Positions 1 to 9,747 of a stretch of DNA of 64,000 nucleotides are shown piece by piece (positions within the stretch are counted from its first letter, which is position 1; each line of letters starts with the position of its first letter). The position numbers were made by a program, and so were the translations under genes. Under the pieces are notes generated by a model. That model saw only the letters and a program-made list of their open reading frames with translations. It was not told the DNA's origin and did not search any database. Source of the DNA: Vibrio sp. 10N.261.45.E2 (GTDB taxonomy: Bacteria; Pseudomonadota; Gammaproteobacteria; Enterobacterales; Vibrionaceae); assembly GCF_002875705.1 (NCBI RefSeq), contig NZ_MCZZ01000142.1, positions 1 to 64,000 of the forward strand, written 5' to 3'.

Positions 1-30
1 TTGGGCAACAGATAGCGCTTAACTGTAATG

Positions 31-107
<77 letters not shown>

Positions 108-155
108 TCCGGATGCATCAATTAAGTTGATGAATCTTGCCTTAAAAGGCTAATT

Positions 156-231
156 TGGAGCGATACATCGGGTTCGAACCGATGACCTCAACCTTGGCAA
201 GGTTGCGCTCTACCAACTGAGCTAGTATCGC
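156..231 (-). tRNA. tRNA-Gly (GCC), copy 2
   Basis: A 76-nt cloverleaf with encoded CCA. The anticodon loop is TTGCCAA (anticodon GCC), and there are U73 and C2:G71 as expected for glycine identity. The acceptor stem is GCGATAC. The sequence is identical to the copy at 285-360 and both lie in one transcript with fMet. Confidence 0.95.
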
Positions 232-284
232 ATTATAAAAGGTGTTTCACCTTTCGATTACCGCTTTCGCCATAACCTACAAAT

Positions 285-360
285 TGGAGCGATACATCGG
301 GTTCGAACCGATGACCTCAACCTTGGCAAGGTTGCGCTCTACCAACTGAGCTAGTATCGC
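285..360 (-). tRNA. tRNA-Gly (GCC), copy 1
   Basis: A 76-nt cloverleaf with encoded CCA and anticodon GCC, identical to the copy at 156-231. It is the first gene of the tRNA operon, 36 nt downstream of the -10 box at 396-401. Confidence 0.95.
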
Positions 361-395
361 AATCTGAAAACGTCTTTCGCCGTTCAGGGCTGCGA

Positions 396-423
396 ATTAT
401 AAGAGCATTTTTTTGTGATGCAA
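396..423 (-). promoter_or_regulatory. sigma70 promoter of the tRNA operon
   Basis: On the minus strand there is TTGCAT (418-423), a 16-nt spacer, then a perfect TATAAT (396-401), followed by a GC-rich stretch just after the -10, as is common in stable-RNA promoters. It reads into the Gly-Gly-fMet cluster. Confidence 0.75.
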
Positions 424-540
424 GTCCTTAATGCAAAATTACGAAACTTTTTATTCAACTGCTGTAAAAGCACACAGATTTGCAAAAAAATTGGCTCTTA
501 TGTCCCTGAAAAGTTAGACAAACGTGATCATTTTATCTGA

Positions 541-1086
541 CTAGATGTTAATAATCGTTTTTCGGTAGTACTGCAGCTCAGCGATCGACTCTCGAATATC
601 ATCTAACGCAAGGTGACTTCCCGACTTAGAAAAACCATCTAACACTTCAGGTTTCCAACGGCGAGTCAGCTCTTTCAGAGTACTTACGTCAACATAACGG
701 TAGTGGAAGTACTCTTCCAACTCAGGCATGTGTTTGTATAGGAAACGGCGGTCTTGACCAATGCTGTTGCCACAAATCGGTGACTTACCTTTTGGTACCC
801 ATTTTTCAAGAAACTCAATCGTTTGTTGGATGGCATCTTGCTCTGAAACCGTGCTCTCTTGAATTCGCTTCACTAGGCCGCTGCCAGTGTGCGTCGTTGT
901 GCACCACTCATCCATTTTGTCCAATTCACTCTGAGGTTGGTGAATAGCCAAAACAGGTCCTTCAGCCAGGATGTTAAGCTCACTATCAGTAACGATAGTC
1001 GCAATTTCAATGATTTTATGAGTTTCAGGATCAAGTCCTGTCATCTCTAGATCAACCCAAATAAGGTTCTGATCGCTAAAGGACAT
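541..1086 (-). CDS. orn: oligoribonuclease
   Basis: A 3'-to-5' exoribonuclease that degrades 2-5 nt RNA fragments (and pGpG) to mononucleotides in the cytoplasm. At 181 residues it has the usual Orn length. The DEDDh active site is visible: D12 and E14 in VDLEMTGLD, an aspartate in GQDRRF near residue 112, and the SHLALDD segment near residue 158 with the catalytic His and last Asp. It is divergent from rsgA, an arrangement common in Vibrio and enterics. Confidence 0.97.
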   Translation of the reverse strand: MSFSDQNLIWVDLEMTGLDPETHKIIEIATIVTDSELNILAEGPVLAIHQPQSELDKMDEWCTTTHTGSGLVKRIQESTVSEQDAIQQTIEFLEKWVPKGKSPICGNSIGQDRRFLYKHMPELEEYFHYRYVDVSTLKELTRRWKPEVLDGFSKSGSHLALDDIRESIAELQYYRKTIINI

Positions 1087-1236
1087 AAGGCGTCGCCTAT
1101 TTGTTTATGTGTAAAAGAGGTACTATACCCAAATAACTATACTCAAACTAGCTTTAGGGCCATCGAAATCATGTGGTACCAGCAACATCCAGTTTGAGTC
1201 CCCAATCATCAAGTTAGATGTGTTAAGTGAAAAATT

Positions 1237-2292
1237 GTGGCTAAAAAAAAGAAGTTAACCAAAGGTCAAGTACGTCGAGTACGTAGCAACCAGAACAAGC
1301 GACTCAAGAAAGAAGATTCTATCCAGTGGGATGAGAACATGCTTGGTGGAACCAAAAGCGGACTCGTAATTACGCGCTTTGGCCAACATGCCGATATCGA
1401 AGATCTTGAAACTAACGAAGTTCATCGTTGTAACTTACGCCGTAGTATCGAGACTTTAGTTTCTGGTGACCGAGTGACTTGGCGCGCAGGCTTAGAATCC
1501 ATGGCCGGCATTTCTGGCGTTGTGGAAGCGGTTGAACCGAGAACTTCAATGCTGACTCGCCCTGATTACTACGATGGCCTAAAGCCGGTTGCTGCGAACG
1601 TTGACCAAATGGTTATCGTATCGGCTGTGTTACCAGAGCTATCACTTAATATTATCGACCGCTATTTAATCGCTTCAGAAACAGTGAACATCGCGCCGCT
1701 TGTTGTGCTGAATAAGGTCGACCTGCTGACTGATGAGCAGGTTGCTGAATACCGTGAAACACTTAAAGAGTACGAGAAGATCGGCTACAAAGTGATGTTC
1801 GTGAGTAAAGAGTCTGGCTACGGCATCAAAGAACTGGAAGCTGAACTCAAAGATCGTATCAACATCTTTGTTGGTCAATCGGGCGTGGGTAAATCAAGCC
1901 TAGTGAACGCATTGATGCCAACGCTCGACATTGAAGAAGGTGAAGTCTCTGAGAACTCAGGTCTTGGCCAGCATACCACCACGGCAGCTCGTTTATACCA
2001 CTTCCCTTCTGGCGGTGATCTTATTGATTCTCCAGGAGTTCGTGAATTCGGCCTATGGCACCTAGAAGCCGACGAAATCACGGAAGCCTTCATCGAGTTC
2101 AAGCCTTACCTTGGCGGTTGTAAATTCCGCGACTGTAAACACAACGATGACCCAGGCTGTATCCTGCGCGAAGCGGTAGAGAATGGGAAAATCAGTCGAT
2201 TACGTTTCGACAACTACCACCGCATCATTGAAAGCATGGCGAGCAACAAAGATAACCGTCAGTATTCACGCAACAAAAAAGCCGATCTTTAA
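1237..2292 (+). CDS. rsgA: ribosome small-subunit-dependent GTPase A
   Basis: A circularly permuted GTPase that assists late maturation of the 30S subunit. The order of motifs shows the permutation: G4 (NKVD, near residue 159) precedes the P-loop GQSGVGKSS (213-221) and G3 (DSPG). A basic Lys-rich N-terminus and OB-fold come first, and a C-terminal zinc-binding segment carries the C-C-H-C pattern (CKFRDCKH...GC). The start codon is GTG at 1237, giving the expected MAKKKKL start; upstream Shine-Dalgarno pairing is weak. It is divergent from orn and followed by psd 125 nt downstream, the usual Vibrio order. Confidence 0.97.
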   Translation: MAKKKKLTKGQVRRVRSNQNKRLKKEDSIQWDENMLGGTKSGLVITRFGQHADIEDLETNEVHRCNLRRSIETLVSGDRVTWRAGLESMAGISGVVEAVEPRTSMLTRPDYYDGLKPVAANVDQMVIVSAVLPELSLNIIDRYLIASETVNIAPLVVLNKVDLLTDEQVAEYRETLKEYEKIGYKVMFVSKESGYGIKELEAELKDRINIFVGQSGVGKSSLVNALMPTLDIEEGEVSENSGLGQHTTTAARLYHFPSGGDLIDSPGVREFGLWHLEADEITEAFIEFKPYLGGCKFRDCKHNDDPGCILREAVENGKISRLRFDNYHRIIESMASNKDNRQYSRNKKADL

Positions 2293-2417
2293 TCGCGTTT
2301 TTGTGAACAAATGTGTGCATTTACTGACAATTGGCGCGAATTTAAGTAACATCTCGCGCCCTAAACCGTCATCGACAGATTTAATTGAAACACAATTAGC
2401 ATTGGAAAATTAATACA

Positions 2418-3329
2418 ATGGATAAGATTAAAGTTGGATTGCAGTACTGGATTCCACAACATGGACTGACTCGTCTAGTCGGCAAACTTGCGTCTGCTAA
2501 AGCGGGCGGCTTAACGACAGCGATCATCAACTGGTTCATCAAGCAATACAAAGTGAACATGGATGAAGCTCTGCATAGCGACCCAAAACACTTTAAAACA
2601 TTCAATGAATTCTTCGTGCGTGAATTGAAAGAAGGCATGCGCCCTATCGCTGAGGGTGATTCTGTTATTGTTCACCCTGCAGATGCACGTGTAAGCCAAT
2701 TTGGCCCAATTACTGATGGTCAACTGATTCAAGCGAAAGGCCATAACTACTCAGCTCGTGAGCTATTGGGTGGTGATGCTGCGCTAGCGGATGAGTTTAA
2801 AGACGGTGAGTTCGCAACGCTTTACCTGTCTCCAAGCGACTACCACCGCGTGCACATGCCATGCGACGGCACGCTGCGTCAGATGATCTACGTTCCGGGT
2901 GACCTTTTCTCTGTTAACCCGTTAACGGCTGAGAACGTTCCAAACCTATTCGCACGTAACGAGCGTGTCGTTTGTATCTTCGATACGGAATTTGGCCCAA
3001 TGGCACAAGTGCTGGTTGGCGCAACTATCGTAGGTAGCATCGAGCAAGTATGGGCTGGCACCATCACTCCACCTCGCGGTAACTCGGTTTACAAGTGGGA
3101 TTACCCAGCACAAGGTGACAAAGCAATCATCTTGAAGAAAGGTGAAGAGATGGGTCGCTTTAAGCTTGGTTCAACCGTTATCAACCTGTTCGCTAAAGAT
3201 GCAATCAAGTTCGACGACACTATGCTAAATGGTGAGAAAACCGTTCTTGGTACTCCTTATGCGCACATTGCGGCTAAAGAAGTTGAGGCTGAAGCTGTTG
3301 ATTCAGCAAAGAGTACTGACCAAGCTTAA
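2418..3329 (+). CDS. psd: phosphatidylserine decarboxylase proenzyme
   Basis: Decarboxylates phosphatidylserine to phosphatidylethanolamine at the inner membrane. The proenzyme cleaves itself within the LGST motif, here around residue 250, between Gly and S252; the serine becomes the pyruvoyl cofactor of the alpha subunit. The 303-residue length and the YHRVHMP segment fit the family. The last 15-20 residues are Ala/Glu/Ser rich and look variable. It follows rsgA on the same strand and ends at a clear terminator. Confidence 0.97.
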   Translation: MDKIKVGLQYWIPQHGLTRLVGKLASAKAGGLTTAIINWFIKQYKVNMDEALHSDPKHFKTFNEFFVRELKEGMRPIAEGDSVIVHPADARVSQFGPITDGQLIQAKGHNYSARELLGGDAALADEFKDGEFATLYLSPSDYHRVHMPCDGTLRQMIYVPGDLFSVNPLTAENVPNLFARNERVVCIFDTEFGPMAQVLVGATIVGSIEQVWAGTITPPRGNSVYKWDYPAQGDKAIILKKGEEMGRFKLGSTVINLFAKDAIKFDDTMLNGEKTVLGTPYAHIAAKEVEAEAVDSAKSTDQA

Positions 3330-3355
3330 CGATTGAGTTAATTCATTCAGTTTTA

Positions 3356-3401
3356 AAGGCGCGTTGCTTTTTCTATTTCAGAGAAGAACGCGCCTTTTTC
3401 T
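3356..3401 (+). terminator. Rho-independent terminator after psd
   Basis: Stem AAGGCGCGTT / AACGCGCCTT with a 21-nt loop, followed by a short T run (TTTTTCTT). It lies 26 nt past the psd stop. Confidence 0.8.
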
Positions 3402-3625
3402 TATCTAGTTCGAGGCTCTTCTCCTCAAGATTTCAACCAATCTAACTACCGACAACCTTGTTCCCTACGAGCCGGACGTCGAATTGCCCAGAAAAAATAT
3501 TGACCAAAAACAAAACAACTGTCGAAACCTTAAACAACTTTTCGATTTTACAACCCGTCTCCAAGTACAAAAAATCCAGATAACTTACTCTATTTGAAGA
3601 TATTTTATTCATAGGGTCTTTGTAC

Positions 3626-5041
3626 ATGCCTAAACTCAATGTTGGCGTTCTGGTCAAGCTGTTGATTTGTTTTGCGATTCCCTTAGGCGTGCTATTCATG
3701 CCGATAGATTCAATACCAATCGATGATCTTACGCTGATTCAACACCGCTTATTGGCAATATTCTTGTTGGCCGCTCTGCTGTGGGTGCTTGAGCCTGTTC
3801 CGGTATTCGCGACTTCCATTTTGATCATTGCGCTTGAATTGGTGATGATTTCCGACAAAGGCCTCCACTTATTTAGAAATCCACCAGCGGGACACGATCT
3901 CGGTGAGTTAATTAACTATACCGACATCTTCGGTGCATTTTCATCACCAATCATCATTCTATTCATGGGTGGTTTTGCTCTTGCGATATCGGCATCTAAA
4001 TACGAACTCGACAACAATTTAGCGCGAGTGCTACTCAAACCCTTTGGCACAGAGCCGCGCTTTATTATGTTGGGCTTAATGCTGATCACCGCAGTGTTCT
4101 CGATGTTCATGTCTAATACCGCTACCACAGTCATGATGCTTGCGTTGCTCGGTCCTATCGTAGCTTCTGCACCAAAAGGTGATATGGGGATTAAAGCGCT
4201 CGTATTATGTATTCCAATTGCTGCTAATACCGGTGGTATCGCAACACCCATCGGTACACCACCCAATGCCATCGCGCTGCAATACCTAACGGGTGAAAAC
4301 ACCATCGACTTCCTCAGTTGGATGATGATGGGCTTACCCTTTGTGATCATCCAACTCACCATTGCTTGGTTCCTTCTTCAGAAAATCTTCCCTTCCAAGC
4401 AGAAGAACATGGTGCTCAAGCTCGACGGGCAATTCAGAAAGAGCTGGCGAGCGATTGTGGTTTACATCACCTTCGCGGCAACAATCTTATTGTGGATGAC
4501 CACCAAACTGCACGGCATGAACACCTATGTGGTCTCTATCATTCCACTGGCTGTTTTCACTTTGACTGGCATCATGGGCAAAGAAGAAATCAAGCTGATT
4601 AACTGGGATGTGTTATGGCTAGTTGCGGGTGGTATTGCGATTGGTATCGGCCTTGATAAAACAGGTTTAGCTGCGGCACTTGCACACGCGATTGATTATG
4701 AGTCACTGTCACCAGCAGCTGTGGTACTGACGTTATCCATTGTGTGTTGGTTAATGGCGAACTTCATGTCGAACACCGCGACGGCCAACTTGTTGATGCC
4801 AATAGCCGCTGCGATTGGCGCATCCATGGAAAGCCTAGTTGCAATTGGTGGCCTGCAAGGCTTACTAGTTGTGGTCGCCTTCTCAGCGTCACTTGGTATG
4901 ATTTTGCCAGTATCGACACCGCCAAACTCACTGGCGTACTCGACTGGACTTATCGAAAGTAAAGACATGGCGAAGATGGGCATCATCTTAGGTATTGTCG
5001 GTTTGCTAATGGTTTACCTCGCGTTGTTTATCATCACCTAA
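3626..5041 (+). CDS. SLC13/DASS-family sodium:carboxylate symporter
   Basis: A polytopic inner-membrane carrier, 471 residues. Both halves carry the family's SNT signature (FMSNTATT near residue 160 and FMSNTATAN near 380), each followed by a Pro-rich hairpin motif (IGTPPNA and VSTPPNS) that forms the Na+/substrate site in DASS proteins such as VcINDY. The likely substrates are di- or tricarboxylates such as succinate. I chose the ATG at 3626 rather than a TTG at 3620, because the AGGG at 3613-3616 is 9 nt from the ATG but only 3 nt from the TTG. It stands alone between psd and a chemoreceptor. Confidence 0.85.
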   Translation: MPKLNVGVLVKLLICFAIPLGVLFMPIDSIPIDDLTLIQHRLLAIFLLAALLWVLEPVPVFATSILIIALELVMISDKGLHLFRNPPAGHDLGELINYTDIFGAFSSPIIILFMGGFALAISASKYELDNNLARVLLKPFGTEPRFIMLGLMLITAVFSMFMSNTATTVMMLALLGPIVASAPKGDMGIKALVLCIPIAANTGGIATPIGTPPNAIALQYLTGENTIDFLSWMMMGLPFVIIQLTIAWFLLQKIFPSKQKNMVLKLDGQFRKSWRAIVVYITFAATILLWMTTKLHGMNTYVVSIIPLAVFTLTGIMGKEEIKLINWDVLWLVAGGIAIGIGLDKTGLAAALAHAIDYESLSPAAVVLTLSIVCWLMANFMSNTATANLLMPIAAAIGASMESLVAIGGLQGLLVVVAFSASLGMILPVSTPPNSLAYSTGLIESKDMAKMGIILGIVGLLMVYLALFIIT

Positions 5042-5073
5042 TAGACGTTCAACGATCACCCTTACTCCAGACT

Positions 5074-5101
5074 AAGGCGCTAAATGTAAATTTAGCGCCT
5101 A
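5074..5101 (+). terminator. hairpin after the SLC13 gene
   Basis: Perfect inverted repeat AGGCGCTAAAT / ATTTAGCGCCT with a 4-nt loop, 33 nt past the stop. There is no real T run after it, so termination is only probable. Confidence 0.5.
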
Positions 5102-5336
5102 TTCGCGCTGTATCACGGATGATTACCAGAACAAACAATTGATTTTTAATCAATTAATAACTGTGATTTTACTTCACTGTTTTACAAAAAGCAGAGTAAA
5201 TATATTTAGAATTTATGATTTCAAACACATTCATTCTGCCTAAGACAGCGGCACTATACACGCATCAGAGACACATCAATTCACCATCAAGTACGTCACC
5301 GTAGTTAGGTTTTTGTCTAATAGAGAGGAATAGACC

Positions 5337-7217
5337 TTGAGACATACTATTAAATTTAAAATTCAGATCGCCATTGCGGTCATTATCGCCGTCGTGAGTG
5401 GCGCTCAAGCCTGGATATCGGTTAATCAACTGACTCAAGAAACTGAAGTCGCGATCAACCAAGAAGTGAAGAATGTCAGTGCAGGAACAACCAATTACAT
5501 TGCCGATTGGCTGTCGACTCGCAGTAACATGATGCTGGCCAATGAGCCAACCATTTCAAGCAACAGTAATTCAGACCGCGAGTTATTAATCACCAAGCAA
5601 GCCGGGCAGTTCTTGTCTGTTTATGCAGGATTCAGCGACGGCACTATCGCTTATGGCGACAAAAGTGAAGATTGGCCAGCAGGCTACGACCCACGCACTC
5701 GCCCTTGGTATAAAGATGCCAACGCAACATCCGATCTTATCATTACCGAACCGTATCAAGATTTCGATGGCAGCATTGTTATCAGCTTTGCGAGAGCATT
5801 CAACGGTAAAAGGCAAGGTGTTCTCGCGGCAGATTTAACCGTAACTAGCATTATCGATACCGTCCTCAATGTGAAACTGGATAACGATGGCTTTGCATTT
5901 TTAGTGGATGGTAACAACAATATCGTTGCCTACAGTGATGAAGAACTCAGCCAAAAGCCACTGACAAGTTTGAACCCAGAGCTAACGACCAATAAAGTGT
6001 CGCAACTTATCCAAGACCAGATGATCACCACACTAACTTGGCCAGGCCAAGGGGATAAACTGGTCTACATCGCCAATGTCCCGAATACTGATTGGTCGTT
6101 AGGTATTGTTATCGATAAGAAAATGGCTTTCTCTGCGGTCTCTGACGCGATTCAATTCATATCCCTAACCTCTTTGGTTTTATACATCGTCATTTCGATT
6201 GCGAGCACAATGGTGATCAACCGACTGCTTTCTCCACTACAAACCTTGTCTGAAGCGTTGACTCAGCTTGCTCAAGGTAGAGGTGACCTCACTCAACGTA
6301 TTGATATCACGCGTATGGATGAGATAGGCAAACTGGCCGAGCTTGTGAACCAGTTCTTAAGCCAGATGCAAAGCATGTTGAAGGGCGTCATAGAGCATAG
6401 CCACGATTTAAACAATCATGCTGAAAAAGCCAATCAACTGGCGACCCAATCCTCCATTCGAGTTGAGAATCAACAAAACGATATCAACCAAATTGCCACC
6501 GCGATTCATGAGATGTCCGCCACAGCAGCAGAAGTGGCGAGCCATGCAGAACTCACTGCTTCCGCTTCTCAAGCTTCGGCGACCGCTTGTAACGAAGGCC
6601 AAGAGGTTATTCAACAAAACCGCGATGCGATTACTGGCCTCGCGACTCAAGTTGAAGACGCAGCCAATGTTATTCGTGAATTAGAAAGTAATGCTCAAAG
6701 CATCAACAAGATCCTATCCACCATTCAAGGCATCGCAGAACAAACCAACCTGTTGGCATTGAATGCCGCGATTGAAGCGGCGCGTGCGGGAGAACAAGGC
6801 CGTGGATTTGCGGTTGTTGCAGACGAGGTTCGAGTGCTAAGCCAAAGAACGCATGGCTCAACGGAAGAAATCCGCGTGATGATTGATACGCTGCAGAAGA
6901 ATACCGAACATGCCGTTGAAAGCATGACCACCAGCACTCAACTGGCAGAGAACAGTGTTGGCTTCGCAGAACAAGCTCACGGCAGCCTGACTAAAATCAC
7001 TCAAGCAATCACTGAAATCAACGATATGGCGTTGCAAATAGCGAGTGCTGCAGAAGAGCAACGCGCGGTAAGCGAAGATATCAGTCGTAATACGCAAGGG
7101 ATCAAAGATGCCTCTGACGATCTTGCACAACAAGCTGAAAGCAGCCGTAATAGTTCAAATGAAATGAGTCACGCTGCTGAGTCGATGCGCCGAGACGTAG
7201 AACGGTTCAAGGTATAA
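5337..7217 (+). CDS. methyl-accepting chemotaxis protein with dCACHE sensor
   Basis: A transmembrane chemoreceptor that signals through CheW/CheA. At 626 residues it has TM1 at about 8-28, a periplasmic double-CACHE-type region (about 30-275, with the WYKDA segment typical of CACHE domains), TM2 at about 278-300, HAMP to about 350, and a cytoplasmic coiled-coil domain. The highly conserved signalling hairpin ([19 protein letters not shown]) is present. The start is TTG at 5337, chosen because GAGAGGAA sits 6 nt upstream and no ATG fits. The ligand is unknown; dCACHE receptors often bind amino acids or organic acids, and the gene next door is a carboxylate transporter. Confidence 0.92.
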   Translation: MRHTIKFKIQIAIAVIIAVVSGAQAWISVNQLTQETEVAINQEVKNVSAGTTNYIADWLSTRSNMMLANEPTISSNSNSDRELLITKQAGQFLSVYAGFSDGTIAYGDKSEDWPAGYDPRTRPWYKDANATSDLIITEPYQDFDGSIVISFARAFNGKRQGVLAADLTVTSIIDTVLNVKLDNDGFAFLVDGNNNIVAYSDEELSQKPLTSLNPELTTNKVSQLIQDQMITTLTWPGQGDKLVYIANVPNTDWSLGIVIDKKMAFSAVSDAIQFISLTSLVLYIVISIASTMVINRLLSPLQTLSEALTQLAQGRGDLTQRIDITRMDEIGKLAELVNQFLSQMQSMLKGVIEHSHDLNNHAEKANQLATQSSIRVENQQNDINQIATAIHEMSATAAEVASHAELTASASQASATACNEGQEVIQQNRDAITGLATQVEDAANVIRELESNAQSINKILSTIQGIAEQTNLLALNAAIEAARAGEQGRGFAVVADEVRVLSQRTHGSTEEIRVMIDTLQKNTEHAVESMTTSTQLAENSVGFAEQAHGSLTKITQAITEINDMALQIASAAEEQRAVSEDISRNTQGIKDASDDLAQQAESSRNSSNEMSHAAESMRRDVERFKV

Positions 7218-7276
7218 GGCACTCCTAGTCGCGAAGGCTAATCAACGACAAAAGGAAAACGGGAGTAAACCAACAG

Positions 7277-7327
7277 CTGAGAATAAAGCGGTTCTTTTAT
7301 TAAGAATCACTTTGTTCTCAGTTTGGT
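7277..7327 (+). terminator. long hairpin after the chemoreceptor gene
   Basis: An imperfect inverted repeat of about 20 bp per arm (CTGAGAATAAAGCGGTTCTT with its near-complement, 5-nt loop), followed by TTTGGTTT. It lies 59 nt past the stop. Confidence 0.6.
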
Positions 7328-7378
7328 TTAATGCATATTAATGAGCTAATTTATCCCAGACACAAGGATGTTATTCAG

Positions 7379-8266
7379 ATGGGATTCGAATGGTTGGCTC
7401 TTGCCGCTGCCTTTCTTTGGGCGATTGCGAGCCTAATGTCCGTAAAGCCTGCTCAGCACTTGGGTTCCTTCGCCTATAGCCGCTGGCGTATGGGTTGCAC
7501 CGCGATCATCTTATCGAGTATGGCTTGGTTTACCGGTGGTTGGTCAACGGTCGAAGCTAGCCTAGTCACACCGATGATGCTATCTGGGCTGATTGGCATC
7601 TTCATTGGTGATACCGCCCTATTTGCTTGTTTGAATCGAATGGGACCGCGCCAAGCAGGTTTGCTGTTCTCTTGTCACGCCGTGTTCTCAGCGATTCTCG
7701 GTTACTTCCTGTTTAGCGAAAGCATGACGTCTGTTGAGCTGATTGGCTCGGCGTTGGTGTTTAGTGGTGTATTAACCGCGATATTCTTTGGTCGTCGAGG
7801 CCAAGCCAACAACCAACTCGAAACCATCAAGGGCACCGTGTGGATTGGTGTTGCCCTCGGGATCACAGCAGCTATCTGTCAAGCCTTAGGCGGCATTATC
7901 GCCAAACCCGTGATGCAAACCAGTATCGACCCAGTTGCCGCTTCTGCGATTCGAATGATCTCCGCCTTTGTCGCCCACTCCGCATTTCGTTTAACCGGCG
8001 CCAAGCTCTCTCGCGCAATCAACCCGATGAATGGTCAGATATTTACGATTACCGCAGTGAACGGCTTTTTAGCGATGGCGGTGGGAATGACGCTGATCTT
8101 GTATGCATTGCAAGAAGGCAATGTCGGCATGGTTGCTCTGTTATCTTCAACCACACCTATCATGCTGTTACCAATCCTATGGCTGTACACCAAGCAAAGA
8201 CCGAATGCCTATGCTTGGATCGGTGCCATTGTTGCCGTCATTGGGACTGGTATTCTAGTCAAATAG
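7379..8266 (+). CDS. EamA-family (DMT superfamily) transporter
   Basis: An inner-membrane protein of about 295 residues with ten predicted TM helices in two EamA repeats. The first begins MGFEWLALAAAFLWA and the second near residue 150. Family members export metabolites or amino acids; the substrate cannot be told here. An in-frame ATG at 7331 exists, but the ATG at 7379 has AAGGA 10 nt upstream and starts directly at the first helix, so I prefer it. It is convergent with epmA. Confidence 0.8.
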   Translation: MGFEWLALAAAFLWAIASLMSVKPAQHLGSFAYSRWRMGCTAIILSSMAWFTGGWSTVEASLVTPMMLSGLIGIFIGDTALFACLNRMGPRQAGLLFSCHAVFSAILGYFLFSESMTSVELIGSALVFSGVLTAIFFGRRGQANNQLETIKGTVWIGVALGITAAICQALGGIIAKPVMQTSIDPVAASAIRMISAFVAHSAFRLTGAKLSRAINPMNGQIFTITAVNGFLAMAVGMTLILYALQEGNVGMVALLSSTTPIMLLPILWLYTKQRPNAYAWIGAIVAVIGTGILVK

Positions 8267-8324
8267 CGGCACTGGTATTCTGGTCAGTTAGCCAAACAGT
8301 AAGTAAGGCTAACTGAGTCGTGAG

Positions 8325-9296
8325 CTAAGAACGTGGGAACGGAAAAGCCGTCACGTCATCGATGTGATCGTAACCCAAAGCCAGCATGATCAGGCGATCA
8401 ATACCTAAAGCAACACCCGCACAATCTGGTAAGCCCGCTTTTAATGCCTCAATCAAGTGATGGTCAATCGGTTGAGGTGATAAGCCCATCTCAATACGTT
8501 TGGCATTGTCGTCTTCAAAGCGTTTGAGCTGCTCTTGTGGCTTATCCAGCTCATGGAAGCCGTTTGCCAGCTCGATGCCTTTGAAATACACCTCAAAGCG
8601 ATCGGCTACGCGTGAATCCTCGGGGTTAATCTTAGCTAATGCCGCTTGTGAAGCAGGGAAATCATAAACAAACGCTGGTACTGTTTGACCAATCTTTTCT
8701 TCAACACCTACACTGAACAGCAGTTGAAGTAAGGTATCGCGATCTTGTTCAGGGTCAGCAATGTCGCTGAGTCCAAGCTTTGCCGCCGCTTGCTTTAACG
8801 TATCCATAGAATCTTCCAATGGACACACACCCAACACATCAACAAAGGCTTGTTGGTAAGTCATTCTTTGTGCTGGGCCCGACTTAAGGATTTGCTGTAA
8901 CAGCCGATCCATCTCATCCATCAAGTCATGGTGATCAAAACCAACGCGATACCACTCCAGCATAGTGAACTCTGGGTTGTGGTAACGACCGTTCTCTTCA
9001 TTACGAAACGACTTACAAATTTGATAAATACAGCCACTGCCCGCTGCCAATAGACGTTTCATATGAAACTCAGGGCTAGTCATAAAGAATAGAGGCTGAC
9101 CGTGCGCATAACCCGGCCCTACGAATTCAGTTTTGAAAGTATGTAAATGCACGTCCGTTACCGTCGCGTGGCTCATCGCAGGCGTGTCCACTTCCATCAC
9201 GTTTCGATCAGCGAAGAACTGACGAATTTGATTAAGGATATCAGCACGTTGCTTTAACTGTTGAATGGTTGCGGCCGGTTGCCATGTAGAGTGCAT
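8325..9296 (-). CDS. epmA: EF-P--(R)-beta-lysine ligase
   Basis: A class II LysRS-like enzyme lacking the anticodon-binding domain. It attaches (R)-beta-lysine to the conserved lysine of EF-P. At 323 residues it matches EpmA (GenX/PoxA) and not full-length LysRS (about 500). Class II motif 2 ([20 protein letters not shown]) and motif 3 ([12 protein letters not shown]) are visible. It is divergent from the frd operon, the usual genX-frd linkage in gamma-proteobacteria. Its partners efp and epmB lie 4 kb away. Confidence 0.96.
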   Translation of the reverse strand: MHSTWQPAATIQQLKQRADILNQIRQFFADRNVMEVDTPAMSHATVTDVHLHTFKTEFVGPGYAHGQPLFFMTSPEFHMKRLLAAGSGCIYQICKSFRNEENGRYHNPEFTMLEWYRVGFDHHDLMDEMDRLLQQILKSGPAQRMTYQQAFVDVLGVCPLEDSMDTLKQAAAKLGLSDIADPEQDRDTLLQLLFSVGVEEKIGQTVPAFVYDFPASQAALAKINPEDSRVADRFEVYFKGIELANGFHELDKPQEQLKRFEDDNAKRIEMGLSPQPIDHHLIEALKAGLPDCAGVALGIDRLIMLALGYDHIDDVTAFPFPRS

Positions 9297-9506
9297 TACT
9301 ATGTTCCATATTACTGAATTCTAGGCGACGGAAATTATCACTTTTCGCTGCTTTTGTAAGCTTCTATCTTTGGATTAATTAAACCAGCGTGCTGTTTGCA
9401 TGAAGCCAGAAAATCACGTTCTACAATACAATTACTCATATTTCACCGCCCTCAATATTGATAACAAAAATCATACTCAACAAGCCGTTAACACAAGCCT
9501 TGTGGG

Positions 9507-9520
9507 TGAATCGTTATCAA
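9507..9520. promoter_or_regulatory. possible FNR box upstream of frdA
   Basis: TGAATcgttATCAA matches the FNR consensus TTGATnnnnATCAA at 8 of 10 fixed positions. FNR activation of frd is known in E. coli. The site is about 200 nt upstream of the proposed start of transcription, which is far for a class I site, so the match may be chance. Confidence 0.3.
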
Positions 9521-9703
9521 CAATTCATTGCCGTGATTGCAGTCACATAACCTATAATTTCTATGCCTCCATATGCATTACCGACCTAAAAACCCAAATG
9601 CATCAACTTTTCGAATACCTTCCTCTCTTACACTGAACCTACCACTTAAGGCTTAGGGGTGATAAACGATTCCTACGATTTAGAACCTCCTAAATAGGCT
9701 TTT

Positions 9704-9709
9704 TATAAT
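9704..9709 (+). promoter_or_regulatory. candidate -10 box of the frd promoter
   Basis: Perfect TATAAT 38 nt before the frdA GTG. No good -35 box is visible 16-18 nt upstream, consistent with an activator-dependent promoter. Confidence 0.4.
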
Positions 9710-9747
9710 AACAAGCGGAATACTCCGCATCACACTGGAGAATAACT

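Larger units (their letters stand above)
9297..9747. other. epmA-frdA divergent intergenic region
   Basis: A 451-nt control region. It holds a possible FNR-like box (9507-9520) and a TATAAT at 9704-9709 before frdA. A 78-codon open frame at 9400-9636 has no ribosome binding site and no recognisable protein, so I treat it as non-coding. Confidence 0.5.

Noticed and set aside
3442..3699. 85-codon minus-strand frame overlapping the SLC13 start
   Set aside because: No similarity or start signal; it runs over the promoter and first codons of a real gene on the other strand.
9400..9636. 78-codon open frame between epmA and frdA
   Set aside because: No ribosome binding site, no recognisable protein, and it lies in a region needed for two divergent promoters.
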